Positions 15,877 through 23,092 of a stretch of 41,228 bases of DNA are shown piece after piece. Both the position numbers and the translations under genes were made by a program. The notes beneath the pieces were generated by a model. It made no database searches, was not told where the DNA came from, and was given only the letters and a program-made list of their open reading frames with translations. The stretch comes from Nitrospira sp. (GTDB lineage Bacteria; Nitrospirota; Nitrospiria; Nitrospirales; Nitrospiraceae). The stretch is from positions 316,246 through 357,473 of the forward strand of contig SWDG01000006.1 in assembly GCA_005116965.1 (NCBI GenBank), read 5' to 3'. Every line of letters starts with the position of its first letter. Within the stretch, counting starts at the first letter, position 1.

Positions 15877-16209
15877 ATGGCCCCGTCGATTTCTACGACC
15901 GTCGATAGGGAGCGGCTTAAAACCATTGCAGATCGTTTGCGCCACACTTACGGTGCTGTGCGTGTCATCCTCTTTGGGTCGATGGCACACGACACAGCTA
16001 CTGAGCATAGCGATATCGATCTGCTGGTGATCGCCGACACCGGCGAGCGTTTTTACGAGCGTTCAGCCTCGGTGCTTCGCGTTGTGCGCGAAATCAGCTA
16101 TGGGTTGCCGCTGGCGCCGATTGTCTTGAGCCCACAGGAATTGCAGGCCCGGTTAGACCGCGGCGATCAATTTATTGCGGAGGTGGTGGGGACAGGGGTG
16201 GACTTGTGA
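15877..16209 (+). CDS. Minimal nucleotidyltransferase (MNT), probable antitoxin
   Basis: A 110-residue protein with the polymerase-beta-type nucleotidyltransferase motif FGSMAHDTATEHSDIDLLV: G34-S35 followed by ten residues and D46-x-D48. MNT proteins paired with HEPN proteins act as antitoxins, some by adding AMP to the HEPN partner. The usual third carboxylate would fall near LPLAPIVLS (about residue 80), where I see Ala-Pro instead of Asp, so catalysis may be weakened. The ATG has a strong GAAGGAGAT site. The downstream HEPN gene overlaps the stop codon, which is the standard layout of MNT/HEPN modules. Confidence 0.82.
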   Translation: MAPSISTTVDRERLKTIADRLRHTYGAVRVILFGSMAHDTATEHSDIDLLVIADTGERFYERSASVLRVVREISYGLPLAPIVLSPQELQARLDRGDQFIAEVVGTGVDL

Positions 16210-16604
16210 ACTCACGCCGTGACTCGTTATACCCTGAAGACTGGCGGGTGGTCGGACGACAGGACTGGCATCGGATTCACGTCATGTTGGCCGATGGAGA
16301 TGCCGAAGGGGCGGGGCTCTTTCTTCAACAGGCCTTGGAGAAATTTCTCAAGGCGTATCTCTTGGGGAAAGGCTGGAAACTGAAGAAGGTGCACACGTTG
16401 CAGAGCCTACTTGATGAAGCTGCAGCCCATGATGACGCGATTCGACCGTTTCGTGGCCTCTGCGAACAAGCCTCTGCCTTCTACATGGCTGAACGGTATC
16501 CGACTCTGGGTGGCGCCGGTTTGGAACTCGAAGAGGTGAAGCCGTTGTTACCAGAGGCACGATCTCTCATCACCGCGCTGTTCCCAGACGAAGTACTGAA
16601 ATGA
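16206..16604 (+). CDS. HEPN domain protein, probable toxin partner
   Basis: A 132-residue all-helical protein of the HEPN group. The family pattern QQALEKFLKAYLLGKGWKLK, followed by KVHTLQSLL and a C-terminal AERYP, is clear. HEPN toxins are RNases that use an Rx4-6H motif; here the usual position lacks it, and the only numerical match is R18 to H25 near the N-terminus, outside the normal site. It may therefore be a non-RNase HEPN. It starts with a GTG whose last two bases begin the stop of the MNT gene (GTGA overlap), implying translational coupling. Confidence 0.8.
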   Translation: MNSRRDSLYPEDWRVVGRQDWHRIHVMLADGDAEGAGLFLQQALEKFLKAYLLGKGWKLKKVHTLQSLLDEAAAHDDAIRPFRGLCEQASAFYMAERYPTLGGAGLELEEVKPLLPEARSLITALFPDEVLK

Positions 16605-16699
16605 GGGATTAGAAATCCACCTTGCCCATTGAACGAGGGGACAACTTTAGAGGCCCAATCAACTCCTCCTGGCTCATCTCAACTCACGTCCTGCGCCTC

Positions 16700-17032
16700 T
16701 TACATCGACAACTTCTCCGCCACGTTTCTCATCTGTACGCCATGCACCAGCGAGGCGCCGCCGCGGATGGCACAGGCGACGTGGACGGCTTCCGTCATTT
16801 CTTCCATGTTCGATCCCTTTTCCAGTGACGCCTGGGTGTAGGCATCGATACAGTAGGGGCACTGCACGGTATGAGCGACGGCGAGGGCGATAAGCGCCTT
16901 CTCTCGCTCCGTCAGTGCGCCCTCTACAAATACTGCGTCGTAGTAGCTCTTGAACTTCTCCCACAGGGCTTTGTTGCCTTTCCCGATGTCAGCAAACTTG
17001 CCAAGATCATGCGAATGGTAATACGAGTCCAT
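16700..17032 (-). CDS. Carboxymuconolactone decarboxylase/AhpD-like protein
   Basis: A 110-residue helical protein of the CMD/AhpD superfamily. Residues 40-70 carry LTEREKALIALAVAHTVQCP and the redox pair C58-PY-C61, followed by IDAYT, and later EAVHVACAIRGGASLVHGVQ. Such proteins are usually thiol-dependent peroxidases or reductases forming helical oligomers. The whole-length pattern MDSYYHSHDLGKFADIGKGN resembles the subgroup annotated as arsenosugar-biosynthesis-associated peroxidase-like, but no arsenic gene is visible here. The ATG has GGGGAGG upstream. Transcribed leftwards after the next small gene, about 60 bases away. Confidence 0.85.
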   Translation of the reverse strand: MDSYYHSHDLGKFADIGKGNKALWEKFKSYYDAVFVEGALTEREKALIALAVAHTVQCPYCIDAYTQASLEKGSNMEEMTEAVHVACAIRGGASLVHGVQMRNVAEKLSM

Positions 17033-17091
17033 GAGGAACCTCCCCTGTGATTCGATGATGTGGAGAAGGAAGAAGTCGCGCGATGAAGCGA

Positions 17092-17373
17092 TCAGGCATG
17101 GCCCGGAGGGATAGGCTCGACATTCGCCAGAGCTTCGGAGAAGCGATTACCGACAATGTCGGTCACCTGTGTCATGAGATCCTTCACTTCCTGCCATTCG
17201 GCAGGCAACAAGTCCTGCTTCAACTGAGGGTGGATCGCCCATTGGGCTTCGACTTGTATCCCTTTCCGGCTGACGAGCACGCGGAGTAATTCCACGTCCC
17301 AGGCCGGATCAGCGGTTTGATCACCGGAAAGACTGTTGTTCGGTTGTTCTGGTGGAGGAACGGCACGCGCCAT
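17092..17373 (-). CDS. Hypothetical protein
   Basis: A 93-residue soluble protein with no recognised family. After a Pro/Asn-rich N-terminus (MARAVPPPEQPNNSLSGD) come WDVELLRVLVSRKGIQVEAQ, likely alternating helix and strand, and a helix at about 60-88 (EVKDLMTQVTDIVGNRFSEA). The ATG at 17373 has CGGAG upstream. Codon use matches its neighbours. It lies between suhB and the AhpD-like gene on the same strand and may be co-transcribed with the latter. Confidence 0.55.
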   Translation of the reverse strand: MARAVPPPEQPNNSLSGDQTADPAWDVELLRVLVSRKGIQVEAQWAIHPQLKQDLLPAEWQEVKDLMTQVTDIVGNRFSEALANVEPIPPGHA

Positions 17374-17468
17374 GCGAAGACTCCGGTTGATCGATAGTTA
17401 CAGCATACCGTATCCACACGCGTGTTGTACATCAGTGGGGGAGCTTCACGAGGCACACCTCTGTGTGT

Positions 17469-18308
17469 TCATGTCCGTGGAGCATCTTGCTTGAGAACCT
17501 GGAGCATCGCCTCGTGGATTTTTCCGTTGCTCGCGACCAGTTCTTGTCCGTAGATGGAGAGATCCTTTCCGCTGAAATCGGTTAGCCGTCCACCGGCTTC
17601 TTTCACAATGACTGATCCAGCCGCCATATCCCAGGGATTGAGCTGGACTTCCCAGAACCCGTCGAAGCGTCCCGCTGCCACATAACAGAGATCCAATGCC
17701 GCAGAGCCTGTTCGCCGAAGTCCCTGTGTCTTGAGTGCAAACCTAGCAAAATGATCCAGGTTGTTGCGCGGTGTGTCTCGGATGTCGTACGCGAAGCCTG
17801 TCACCAGCAGGCTGCTGTCGAGCGTCGCCGTCTTGGATACGTGGATGGGGTGACCGTTCAACCGAGCACCACGATGTTCAATGGCTGTGAAGAGTTCGTC
17901 CCGTGAGGGATCAACAATCACGCCAAGAATACAGCACCCCTCATACTCAAGGCCGATAGAGACGCAGTAGGTGGGGTAGCCGTGAGCAAAATTCGTGGTG
18001 CCATCGAGTGGGTCGATGACCCAGAGATAGGGTGATGGGACCTCCTCAATACGGCCACGTTCCTCAGCTAGGAATCGATGGGTGGGGAAGCGAGCCCGGA
18101 TATGGTCGATGACACACTGTTCAGCGGCATGGTCCGCGTCCGTCACCAGATTGATTGGATTCTTATACTCGATGCGGAACCCAGAACTTGCATAGGTCCT
18201 GAGGAGGGCGGCCGCTTCTTTGGCGGCGGCAATCGCCGTGTCGAGCAGGATGTCGTGGGACGGATGATCATGAAGAATCGGCACGCCGGATTGTAGCATG
18301 CCCTGCAT
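17469..18308 (-). CDS. suhB: Inositol monophosphatase family protein (SuhB-like)
   Basis: About 280 residues with all IMPase motifs: the metal-binding Glu in FLAEERG, the DPLDGTTNFAHG loop with the catalytic Asp and Thr, and the second signature in FWEVQLNPWDMAAGSVIVKE. These are Mg-dependent, Li-sensitive phosphatases acting on inositol 1-phosphate and related sugars; E. coli SuhB also binds RNA polymerase. E. coli SuhB is 267 residues, so a start near 18308 (MQGMLQSG) fits better than the open-frame limit at 18386, which would add an odd Cys-rich extension. An ATG at 18299 is also possible, and no site has a good ribosome-binding site. Confidence 0.88.
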   Translation of the reverse strand: MQGMLQSGVPILHDHPSHDILLDTAIAAAKEAAALLRTYASSGFRIEYKNPINLVTDADHAAEQCVIDHIRARFPTHRFLAEERGRIEEVPSPYLWVIDPLDGTTNFAHGYPTYCVSIGLEYEGCCILGVIVDPSRDELFTAIEHRGARLNGHPIHVSKTATLDSSLLVTGFAYDIRDTPRNNLDHFARFALKTQGLRRTGSAALDLCYVAAGRFDGFWEVQLNPWDMAAGSVIVKEAGGRLTDFSGKDLSIYGQELVASNGKIHEAMLQVLKQDAPRT

Positions 18309-18428
18309 GTAATCGAGCTGGTAATGGTGCTTTTCACAGAAACAAGCCTTCACTACAATGCACAGGCAAGGAATACATGTGTGCAAGAGTATGTTTATTG
18401 AGCGAACATATTATTTGAATCAAGAAAC

Positions 18429-18469
18429 TTGACAGAGATTAGAAGCAATGCTATAAAGCAAGCATGCTT
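18429..18469 (+). promoter_or_regulatory. Near-consensus sigma-70 promoter with palindrome at start site
   Basis: TTGACA at 18429-18434, a 17-base spacer and TATAAA at 18452-18457: eleven of twelve consensus bases at ideal spacing. The predicted start of transcription (about 18463) falls inside the perfect palindrome AAGCATGCTT at 18460-18469, a good position for a repressor site. The HARE-HTH gene follows at 18484, leaving a leader of about 20 bases. Confidence 0.8.
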
Positions 18470-18483
18470 TACGAGAGGTGCTT

Positions 18484-18999
18484 GTGGAAGAATTAAGAGA
18501 CATTCTCGTTGGGCTAGATCAACGGATTAACGCCTACAAGAGTCGGTTCCAGGACCTGGAGAAGAAGCGTCGTCGGTTGGATGACGAAATTGCGACGATT
18601 AAGAAGTATCTCGAACTTGCTGAAACCCTCTATCGCGTCGAGGCCGACAAGGCCAAGCTCGCCAGTCTCTCCAATCAAATCATTCCCGCAGACGACTCCA
18701 GGGGCATTCGGCCTTCACAGGTCATGGACGTGACCGATCAATCACGAGAAATTTTGCTTGGCCGAAGTAAGTATGTTGGGAAAAGCGTCCCGCAAGCAGC
18801 CTATGAGATCCTCCGTGAATCAAACCGCTCCATGCATGCGAAGGAGTTGGTGCAGCGTCTCATCGAAGGCGGGTTGCAGATCAAAGGGAAAACGCCGCTG
18901 ACATCGATTGCCACGTCGCTCAAGCGTGACAAGCGGTTTAGGAAAGTCGGTCCCAATACGTTCGAGGCGTTAGACGATATGTTGATTCAGGCGGTGTAG
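18484..18999 (+). CDS. Coiled-coil HARE-HTH domain protein
   Basis: A 171-residue protein in two parts. Residues 1-70 form a long charged coiled coil (GLDQRINAYKSRFQDLEKKR and on). Residues 98-165 form a HARE-HTH winged helix: SVPQAAYEILRESNRSMHAK, ELVQRLIEGG, SIATSLKRDKRFRKVGPNTF. HARE-HTH domains occur in RNA polymerase delta subunits, some restriction systems and eukaryotic ASXL proteins, and are proposed to link DNA recognition with other functions. The GTG at 18484 has GAGAGG 5 bases upstream; a GTG two codons earlier overlaps that site and is less likely. The strong promoter suggests high expression. Probably a DNA-binding regulator or chromosome-associated dimer. Confidence 0.8.
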   Translation: MEELRDILVGLDQRINAYKSRFQDLEKKRRRLDDEIATIKKYLELAETLYRVEADKAKLASLSNQIIPADDSRGIRPSQVMDVTDQSREILLGRSKYVGKSVPQAAYEILRESNRSMHAKELVQRLIEGGLQIKGKTPLTSIATSLKRDKRFRKVGPNTFEALDDMLIQAV

Positions 19000-19038
19000 C
19001 GATCAGTTAACGGGCCTAACGTGATACGGCGAAGGGGG

Positions 19039-19089
19039 GTGAGACTCTTGGCGACAAAGAAAGCAGCAGCAAAGAAGAAGAAGAAGTAA
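19039..19089 (+). CDS. Lys/Ala-rich mini-protein
   Basis: A short frame from GTG at 19039 (or TTG at 19048) that reads MATKKAAAKKKKK from the TTG, ending TAA at 19089. The run GAAGGGGGG directly precedes the GTG. A long hairpin follows 20 bases later, so the frame sits between a possible ribosome-binding site and a possible terminator. Composition is like the basic tails of histone-H1-like bacterial proteins. At 13-16 residues it may be a remnant of one, or a genuine basic peptide. Confidence 0.35.
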   Translation: MRLLATKKAAAKKKKK

Positions 19090-19108
19090 TCCCCGCTACA
19101 ATGTGATG

Positions 19109-19138
19109 CGCCGGGGGTGAGGCCACTCACTCCCGGCG
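19109..19138. terminator. Long GC-rich hairpin between convergent genes
   Basis: CGCCGGGGGTGAG pairs with CTCACTCCCGGCG (13 bp with one G-T pair) around a 4-base loop GCCA. No strong T-tract follows on either strand, so termination efficiency is uncertain. Its place between the HARE-HTH/mini-ORF unit and the end of lpxC, with both reading towards it, suits a bidirectional terminator. Confidence 0.55.
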
Positions 19139-19220
19139 TACCATACTGCGATGTGTTGGAATAAAGAGCGTGTCCTGCCAGAAGATCAGTAATCAGCCAG
19201 ATAATAATCTCTGCAGACTA

Positions 19221-20150
19221 CTAAGAAGCCTGAAGTGCGACAGCTGGATGAAGGTGAAGCGCGTGGGCTGCTGATCGCTTCCCTTCTCTTGATGGTTCTG
19301 CGTTGAGAAGCACCCATTTCTCTGGCTGAGTCAGGATCTGCTGGACTAACCGCGTGTGGAGTGCATGTCCTGACCGGTCTGCGACGATGTGACCGATGAA
19401 GGGCATCCCCATAAGAGAAAAGTCACCGATCAGATCAAGGATCTTGTGGCGGACAAACTCATCATCGAATCGGAGGCCGGATTCGTTAACGACCCCGTCA
19501 TCCGACAGGACAATGGTGTTATCCAGGGTTCCGCCTTTGCCGAGCCCGCGAGCCCACAAGGCTTGGACTTCGTGCAGAAACCCAAATGTCCTGGCTTCGG
19601 CGATCTCATTCTCAAACGCGCTGGCGGAGCAATCGTAGGCATAGGTCTGCGTTTTGATTAGAGGATGTTCATAGTGAATGGAGTAGGTGATCCTTGGGGT
19701 GGGGGACGGTTCGATCCGAACACGCTTCGAGCCCTCGGTCACTTCGATCGGCGCCACAATCTTAAGAAACGGCTGCTTCCGATTCTGAGGAGCAATACCA
19801 ACGGATTGAATCAGCCGGACAAAGGGGGCGGCGCTTCCATCCATGACGGGAACTTCGCTTGCCGATACATCGACGAAGACGTTGTCGACATGAAGGCCCG
19901 ACAGCGCTGAGAGCAGATGCTCAATGGTCTGAACGTGAAACCCATTGCCGCTGATGGCTGTGCATAATTCGGTTGGGACACGATGCTTAACGGAGGCTGA
20001 AAGATACGTATCAACGTTCGTCTTGCGATTGACAAAAACCACTCCGGTGTCAGGGGGGGCAGGTCGAAGCGTAATCGACGCCGACTGGCCAGAGTGGAGT
20101 CCCACACCAGAACAGGTTACTGCCGATGCCAAAGTTTGTTGATTGCGCAC
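19221..20150 (-). CDS. lpxC: UDP-3-O-acyl-N-acetylglucosamine deacetylase
   Basis: A 309-residue zinc enzyme that performs the committed step of lipid A synthesis. Zinc ligands and catalytic residues are all present: H78 in TIEHLLSALSG, H235 and D239 in VRHKILDLIGDF, and the catalytic H262 in DRSGHALH. The N-terminal QQTLASAVTCSGVGLHSG is typical, and length matches E. coli LpxC (305). The start is GTG at 20150, with GAGGGAGGA 4-5 bases upstream. The presence of lpxC marks the host as a diderm with LPS. A single gene with its own upstream promoter-like sequence. Confidence 0.96.
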   Translation of the reverse strand: MRNQQTLASAVTCSGVGLHSGQSASITLRPAPPDTGVVFVNRKTNVDTYLSASVKHRVPTELCTAISGNGFHVQTIEHLLSALSGLHVDNVFVDVSASEVPVMDGSAAPFVRLIQSVGIAPQNRKQPFLKIVAPIEVTEGSKRVRIEPSPTPRITYSIHYEHPLIKTQTYAYDCSASAFENEIAEARTFGFLHEVQALWARGLGKGGTLDNTIVLSDDGVVNESGLRFDDEFVRHKILDLIGDFSLMGMPFIGHIVADRSGHALHTRLVQQILTQPEKWVLLNAEPSREGKRSAAHALHLHPAVALQAS

Positions 20151-20175
20151 AAGTCCTCCCTCATAGAGACAAATG

Positions 20176-20205
20176 CTTAAACACGATCATCTCACTTTAA
20201 ATCAA
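20176..20205 (-). promoter_or_regulatory. Candidate lpxC promoter
   Basis: On the minus strand, TTGATT (20205-20200), an 18-base spacer and TTTAAG (20181-20176) resemble a sigma-70 promoter, placing transcription start about 20 bases ahead of the lpxC GTG. The -10 match is only moderate. Confidence 0.3.
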
Positions 20206-20373
20206 AGCAATTCATGTGCCCGTGCTTCATGCATATAAGATGTTGTTATTGCTATATTACGCACGACACGTTTTGCAATATGACTGTATCCAAAAAGGCA
20301 CAACTGTGTTTTTTTCAGAAAGAGTCAATCAGGATGATGAAGATTCGGCACGCTCAACTGCGCCAGATCAGCA

Positions 20374-21105
20374 ATGTTGCTTCGGGTGCTGCGCGGACAG
20401 TGTTCAGGCGACTCTAATAAGGTGGAAGCAGTCGGTTCCGTTCCTTATATAGCTTCTCCTCTCAATGGGCAACTGGAATTGACGACTGTTTTCGGCGTGG
20501 CGATCACGATGTTTACGCAAGCCGAGATCGATGCCGGCTGTGTGTGGTGTTTGTCCAGGAGGGACAGGTTCCGGATCTGGATCGAACTCTGGGACCGGCG
20601 GTGGTAACGCCTTGCCTTCAATACCACCGCCTTTTGTGCCGATAAGTACGGAGGCACCGATCACAAATGTGTCGGGAATGGGAGCAACTGAAGATTCGAC
20701 GCCAAGAGCAGTGATGGCAAGTCGCACGTTTGCGAGGGGTAAGTAAGCGAATTTCGTCAGTTCAGAGCGAGCGATAGTACCGGTTGGCCTCTTTCACTAC
20801 CAGCGAAAGGGGTCCTTGTTGTTGGTCACAAGCTTGCCGAGCGTTTGACCAGGCTGGTTGAGAAGCTGGAGCGTGGAGTGCAAGAGCGAGAGTCTCAGCG
20901 TCACCTCATTGGGCGGGTGACGGTATCTGCTGGGTTTATCGCCTGGATCCTCCGTGGTGAGTCGCTTCTCGCGAGTTTCCTCATTGCGATGCCAGCCTGG
21001 CAGCATTTTGATCCGCTGCCTGTACTGGGGGGCGAACTACTCACCCGCCGGAAGTGGGACCGCAAGATGCGTGAGGAAAGCGACCAGGACATTAGGCAGT
21101 TCTGA
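20374..21105 (+). pseudogene. Eroded C-terminus of a large surface-type protein
   Basis: A frame open without a start codon from 20743 to 21105 reads SEFRQFRASDSTGWPLSLPA, then a coiled region (LAERLTRLVEKLERGVQERE) and a membrane segment VSAGFIAWILRGESLLASFL followed by PAWQHFDPLPVLGGELLTRR. The pattern G-x-x-x-W-x-L-R-G-x-S-L-L-A-S-x-L then P-A-W-x-x-x-D-P-L-P-V-L is, from memory, the C-terminal anchor of very large cadherin/VCBS/Ig-repeat proteins. Upstream, in shifted frames, lie a Gly/Ser/Pro linker (GGTGSGSGSNSGTGGG, PSIPPPFVPISTEAPI, about 20560-20690) and QLELTTVFGVAITMFTQAEI (about 20470). No start, signal peptide or repeats remain. It is directly upstream of the kinase array. A TTG at 20845 could in principle start an 86-residue stub. 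Confidence 0.5.
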
Positions 21106-21181
21106 GGTTTAGATCGAGTCTCGAAATCTTCGGATCACGGAACACACAGCCGAAATCGATGCCTATGAACGGAACCCAGTC

Positions 21182-23092
21182 ATGAAAGTGACACCCTTAG
21201 TCTGGATCAGTTTCGGTTTGGTCAGCTTGACGATCAGCGTGATGTTGGCTGGCTATTCACTTGTGGATCTCGTGCCCAACCGTGATCGCCAGGTCTTCGA
21301 ATATCGTCGCGATTTAGCCGAAGCCCTGGCTGTTCAATATTCCGCATTAGCGGAGCGGAATCAGATTGAAACGATTCAATTCGCCATGGAGACGTTAGCC
21401 AAACGGAATCACGAAATCTCCTCACTGGCGCTCCTTCAAAAAGACGGCGGCATCGTTGCACAAGTTGGCGCGCATGCACAGGTTTGGGTTCAGCCGCTGG
21501 GTGCCCAATCGACGCTTCAATCCCTTCAAGTCCCGATCTTTTCAGGAGATCAACCATGGGGTGTGCTCCAATTGGCGTTTCGTGAATCTGAAGGCTCAGG
21601 AATAGACCGCTTTCTATCCGATCCATGGATACGCTTCCTTGCGTTTGTGAGCGTGATGGGGTTCTTCGGCTACCTCTTTTTCATGAAGCGCACGCTCCGT
21701 CAGCTCGATCCCTCCGGCATTGTCCCCACACGTGTGAAAGCGGCGCTCGATGCCTTGACGCAGGGCGTGGTGATGATCGACATGCGAGACGCGATTATTC
21801 TTACGAATGATTCATTCAGTCGCGCCATCAATAAGCCCGTGACATCGTTGATTGGCTCCGATCTCGGGACGCTTGGCTGGAAGTCGATGACTCCAACGGA
21901 TTCGCTCATGGTGTATCCGTGGACCAGGGCCATTATGGACCGGCGCTCGCTCGACAATATCCCGCTCATTATGAATCTCTCTGATGGGGAGCAGCGAAAA
22001 TTTATCGTCAATACGGTTCCGATAATGGACGATGGGTCTACGGTCAGAGGGGCGCTTGTCTCGTTTCACGACGTTACCGAACTTGATCGAGCCAATTCTC
22101 AACTCAAGGACGCGAACAGTGAATTAGAAGCATCACGTGTCCAAATTATACAGAAGAACCAGGAACTCGAGGCCACGAATACGAATTTGCACGTCGAGAT
22201 GGGGCAACGGAAAAAAGCCGAGGCGGAAAAGGAAAAACTGTACCAGCAACTCATGAATGCCTCGCGCCAAGCGGGCATGGCGGATGTGGCGTCCAGTGTA
22301 CTGCATAATGTCGGGAACGTCCTCAACAGCATTAATGTGTCGACGGATACGCTACTCAAAACGCTTAAAAAGCCGATGGTGGGCGATGTCTGTCGGATAG
22401 CATCGATGTTCAACGAGCATCAGGATAATTTGCAAGACTTTTTGACCGTCGACCCGAAGGGAAAGCAGATCCCGTCGTATCTGGGGTTGGTGGCCGAATC
22501 TCTGAGTGGAAGCCATCAGACGATTCAAGGTGAACTCGACTCGCTTGTGAAGAAAGTCGATCACATCAAGCAAGTGATCATGTCACAGCAGGATATTGCC
22601 CGCGCAGGGAATATCCGTGAACCTGCGTCTGCTGAAGATCTCATGGAACAGGCGGTCGTGATGGCGCTCCCCGAGCCGGAGAAATACCACATCCAAATCG
22701 TACGGGAATACAGTCCAGTCCCTATGATGATGACGGATCGACACCAAGTCTTGCAGGTATTGGTCAACCTGATCACCAACGCGAAGAACGCCATGGTGGA
22801 GCATTCGGGGAGCCCCCGCCGTCTTACGCTGCGCATCGGAGTGGTTTCCGCTAAGGCATGTGCTCAGTTTGAGGTGATCGATACCGGCATCGGGGTCAAA
22901 GCGGAGCATCTCCCCCGGCTGTTTGCACAGGGCTTTACAACGAGAAAGGCCGGTCATGGACTTGGGCTCCATAGCGCGGCCATCGTCGCCAAAAATCTTG
23001 GCGGAACGTTGCATGGGCAGAGTGCGGGCGAGGGGTGTGGTGCGACGTTCACTCTGGAGCTCCCGTTGGTCGTGGTGGAAGCCGCAGCATGA
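21182..23092 (+). CDS. Membrane sensor histidine kinase with PAS domain
   Basis: A 636-residue kinase: helix at about 6-28, extracytoplasmic sensor region to 145, second helix 150-168, PAS domain 185-300, coiled coil 300-355, dimerisation region, and a HATPase domain. The predicted phospho-accepting H375 lies in ADVASSVLHNVGNVLNSINV, a non-standard H-box found in a distinct kinase subgroup rather than the usual SHEIRTP. The ATP-binding motifs are complete: VNLITNAKNAM (N box), VIDTGIGV (G1), GFTTRKAGHGLGLHSAA (F/G2) and GEGCGATFTLELP. It is first in a five-gene series; its TGA overlaps the next ATG (ATGA), implying translational coupling. It likely phosphorylates one or more receiver domains encoded downstream. 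Confidence 0.9.
   Translation: MKVTPLVWISFGLVSLTISVMLAGYSLVDLVPNRDRQVFEYRRDLAEALAVQYSALAERNQIETIQFAMETLAKRNHEISSLALLQKDGGIVAQVGAHAQVWVQPLGAQSTLQSLQVPIFSGDQPWGVLQLAFRESEGSGIDRFLSDPWIRFLAFVSVMGFFGYLFFMKRTLRQLDPSGIVPTRVKAALDALTQGVVMIDMRDAIILTNDSFSRAINKPVTSLIGSDLGTLGWKSMTPTDSLMVYPWTRAIMDRRSLDNIPLIMNLSDGEQRKFIVNTVPIMDDGSTVRGALVSFHDVTELDRANSQLKDANSELEASRVQIIQKNQELEATNTNLHVEMGQRKKAEAEKEKLYQQLMNASRQAGMADVASSVLHNVGNVLNSINVSTDTLLKTLKKPMVGDVCRIASMFNEHQDNLQDFLTVDPKGKQIPSYLGLVAESLSGSHQTIQGELDSLVKKVDHIKQVIMSQQDIARAGNIREPASAEDLMEQAVVMALPEPEKYHIQIVREYSPVPMMMTDRHQVLQVLVNLITNAKNAMVEHSGSPRRLTLRIGVVSAKACAQFEVIDTGIGVKAEHLPRLFAQGFTTRKAGHGLGLHSAAIVAKNLGGTLHGQSAGEGCGATFTLELPLVVVEAAA

Noticed and set aside
20404-20727. 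Minus-strand frame of 107 codons (RLAITALGVESSVAPIPDTF and on)
   Set aside because: No ribosome-binding site, GTG start, and it is antisense to the Gly/Ser/Pro linker sequence that fits the plus-strand surface-protein remnant better.
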